NCBI RefSeq assembly: GCF_019511525.1
Contig: NZ_JAEUAT010000002.1
Span: 62,001 to 126,000 of the forward strand
Length of the DNA: 64,000 bases
Source: Rhizobium cauense
GTDB lineage: Bacteria > Pseudomonadota > Alphaproteobacteria > Rhizobiales > Rhizobiaceae
Reading direction: 5' to 3'
Shown: in pieces, positions 63,742 through 64,000 of the stretch
How positions within the stretch are numbered: the stretch's first letter is position 1
Layout of the letters: every line of letters starts with the position of its first letter
The notes under the pieces: generated by a model
Databases searched by the model: none
The model's input: the letters and a program-made list of their open reading frames with translations, nothing else
What the model was told of the DNA's origin: nothing
Position numbers and translations under genes: made by a program

Positions 63742-63770
63742 CGAATCCTTAGATGGCCGCAGATAGAACG

Positions 63771-64000
63771 CTATCCCTTGGGGAAGCCCTCGGTTTCCAC
63801 CGTGTAGCCCGCCGTGGTCATGACGCGCATCAGTTCAGCATGGCCGATTTCTGCCATCTTCTGCGGAGGCGCTTTGCGCGGATCCTGTTCAGCCTCGACG
63901 ACGAACCACCCTTCATAGCCGTAACTCGCGAACCGCTCGACGATGGCGCCGAAATCGAGCGAGCCATCACCCGGCACGGTGAAGGCGCCGAGCGCCACCA
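63771..64000 (-). CDS. iolE: Inosose dehydratase, C-terminal end only (5' end outside window)
   Basis: The last 75 or so residues are visible (LGAFTVPGDGSLDFGAIVER, then YEGWFVVEAEQDPRKAP and a terminal TVETEGFPKG). These match the end of the xylose-isomerase-like barrel of IolE, including the GWFVVEAEQDP strand. IolE dehydrates 2-keto-myo-inositol. The gene starts beyond base 64000 and precedes iolB on the minus strand. Confidence 0.93.
   Translation of the reverse strand, partial: VALGAFTVPGDGSLDFGAIVERFASYGYEGWFVVEAEQDPRKAPPQKMAEIGHAELMRVMTTAGYTVETEGFPKG

Noticed and set aside
1..64000. tRNA, rRNA, CRISPR arrays, insertion sequences or attachment sites
   Set aside because: No cloverleaf-like sequence, spaced direct repeats, transposase or integrase was seen on either strand; a computed scan would still be needed to exclude small ones.

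Overview
This is a 64 kb chromosomal segment from an alphaproteobacterium of the Rhizobiaceae type (Rhizobium, Agrobacterium, Ensifer, Shinella and relatives). The evidence is the GC-rich coding style and several rhizobial gene sets: feuN-feuP-feuQ, the cytochrome c maturation genes ccmI-ccmE-ccmF-ccmH followed by degP and a two-component pair, then glnE, a PleC/PdhS-family kinase and pepN, a gene transfer agent (GTA) type megatron protein, and an iolE-iolB pair. The genus cannot be fixed from the sequence alone. Almost everything is core chromosomal. I see no rRNA, tRNA, insertion sequence, integrase or CRISPR array.

Layout. 1-3.9 kb: 3' end of a GTA/phage-tail-like cluster (megatron protein plus a small membrane protein). 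3.9-6.3 kb: FeuN/FeuP/FeuQ signalling. 6.4-11.0 kb: a surface-antigen lipoprotein and the overlapping ccmIEFH operon. 11.0-16.2 kb: an MFS transporter, DegP protease and a second response regulator/kinase pair. 16.3-24.4 kb: GlnE, a PleC-like kinase and aminopeptidase N. 24.6-30.6 kb: an unusual soluble chemoreceptor-like protein, a DMT permease, an unrecognised two-winged-helix protein, a uracil-DNA glycosylase lacking two Fe-S cysteines, and a YegD-like Hsp70. 30.8-35.2 kb: an RND efflux pair. 35.4-40.8 kb: an SDR with a replaced active site, ETF-ubiquinone oxidoreductase, IlvE, and a divergent DMT exporter/Lrp pair. 40.9-45.2 kb: MgtE with a structured 5' leader, a divergent quinone-oxidoreductase/HxlR pair and an MFS exporter. 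45.5-49.3 kb: a diacylglycerol kinase-like protein, a frameshifted glutamine-synthetase-family gene, and a divergent class III aminotransferase (putrescine use). 49.3-52.8 kb: a lipid-linked sugar transfer set (GT39, GT2 and a flippase-like protein). 52.8-55.2 kb: an ECF42-type sigma factor behind three tandem YCII/DGPF genes, with a matching promoter upstream. 55.5-62.8 kb: AMP nucleosidase, a glutathione transferase, small secreted proteins, a HisC-like aminotransferase, a canonical and a degenerate PilZ protein flanking a host-attachment-family protein, and a glyoxalase-related protein. 62.9-64 kb: iolB and the end of iolE.

The strongest leads are: (i) the ECF42/triple-DGPF operon with a TGTCGA-N17-CGTC promoter; (ii) a nested hairpin over the mgtE ribosome binding site, with a possible 18-codon leader peptide; (iii) a PilZ paralogue that has lost its c-di-GMP motifs; (iv) the inverted, tip-only chemoreceptor; and (v) a glycosylase and an SDR that have lost family-defining residues. 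No wholly new multi-gene system could be demonstrated.
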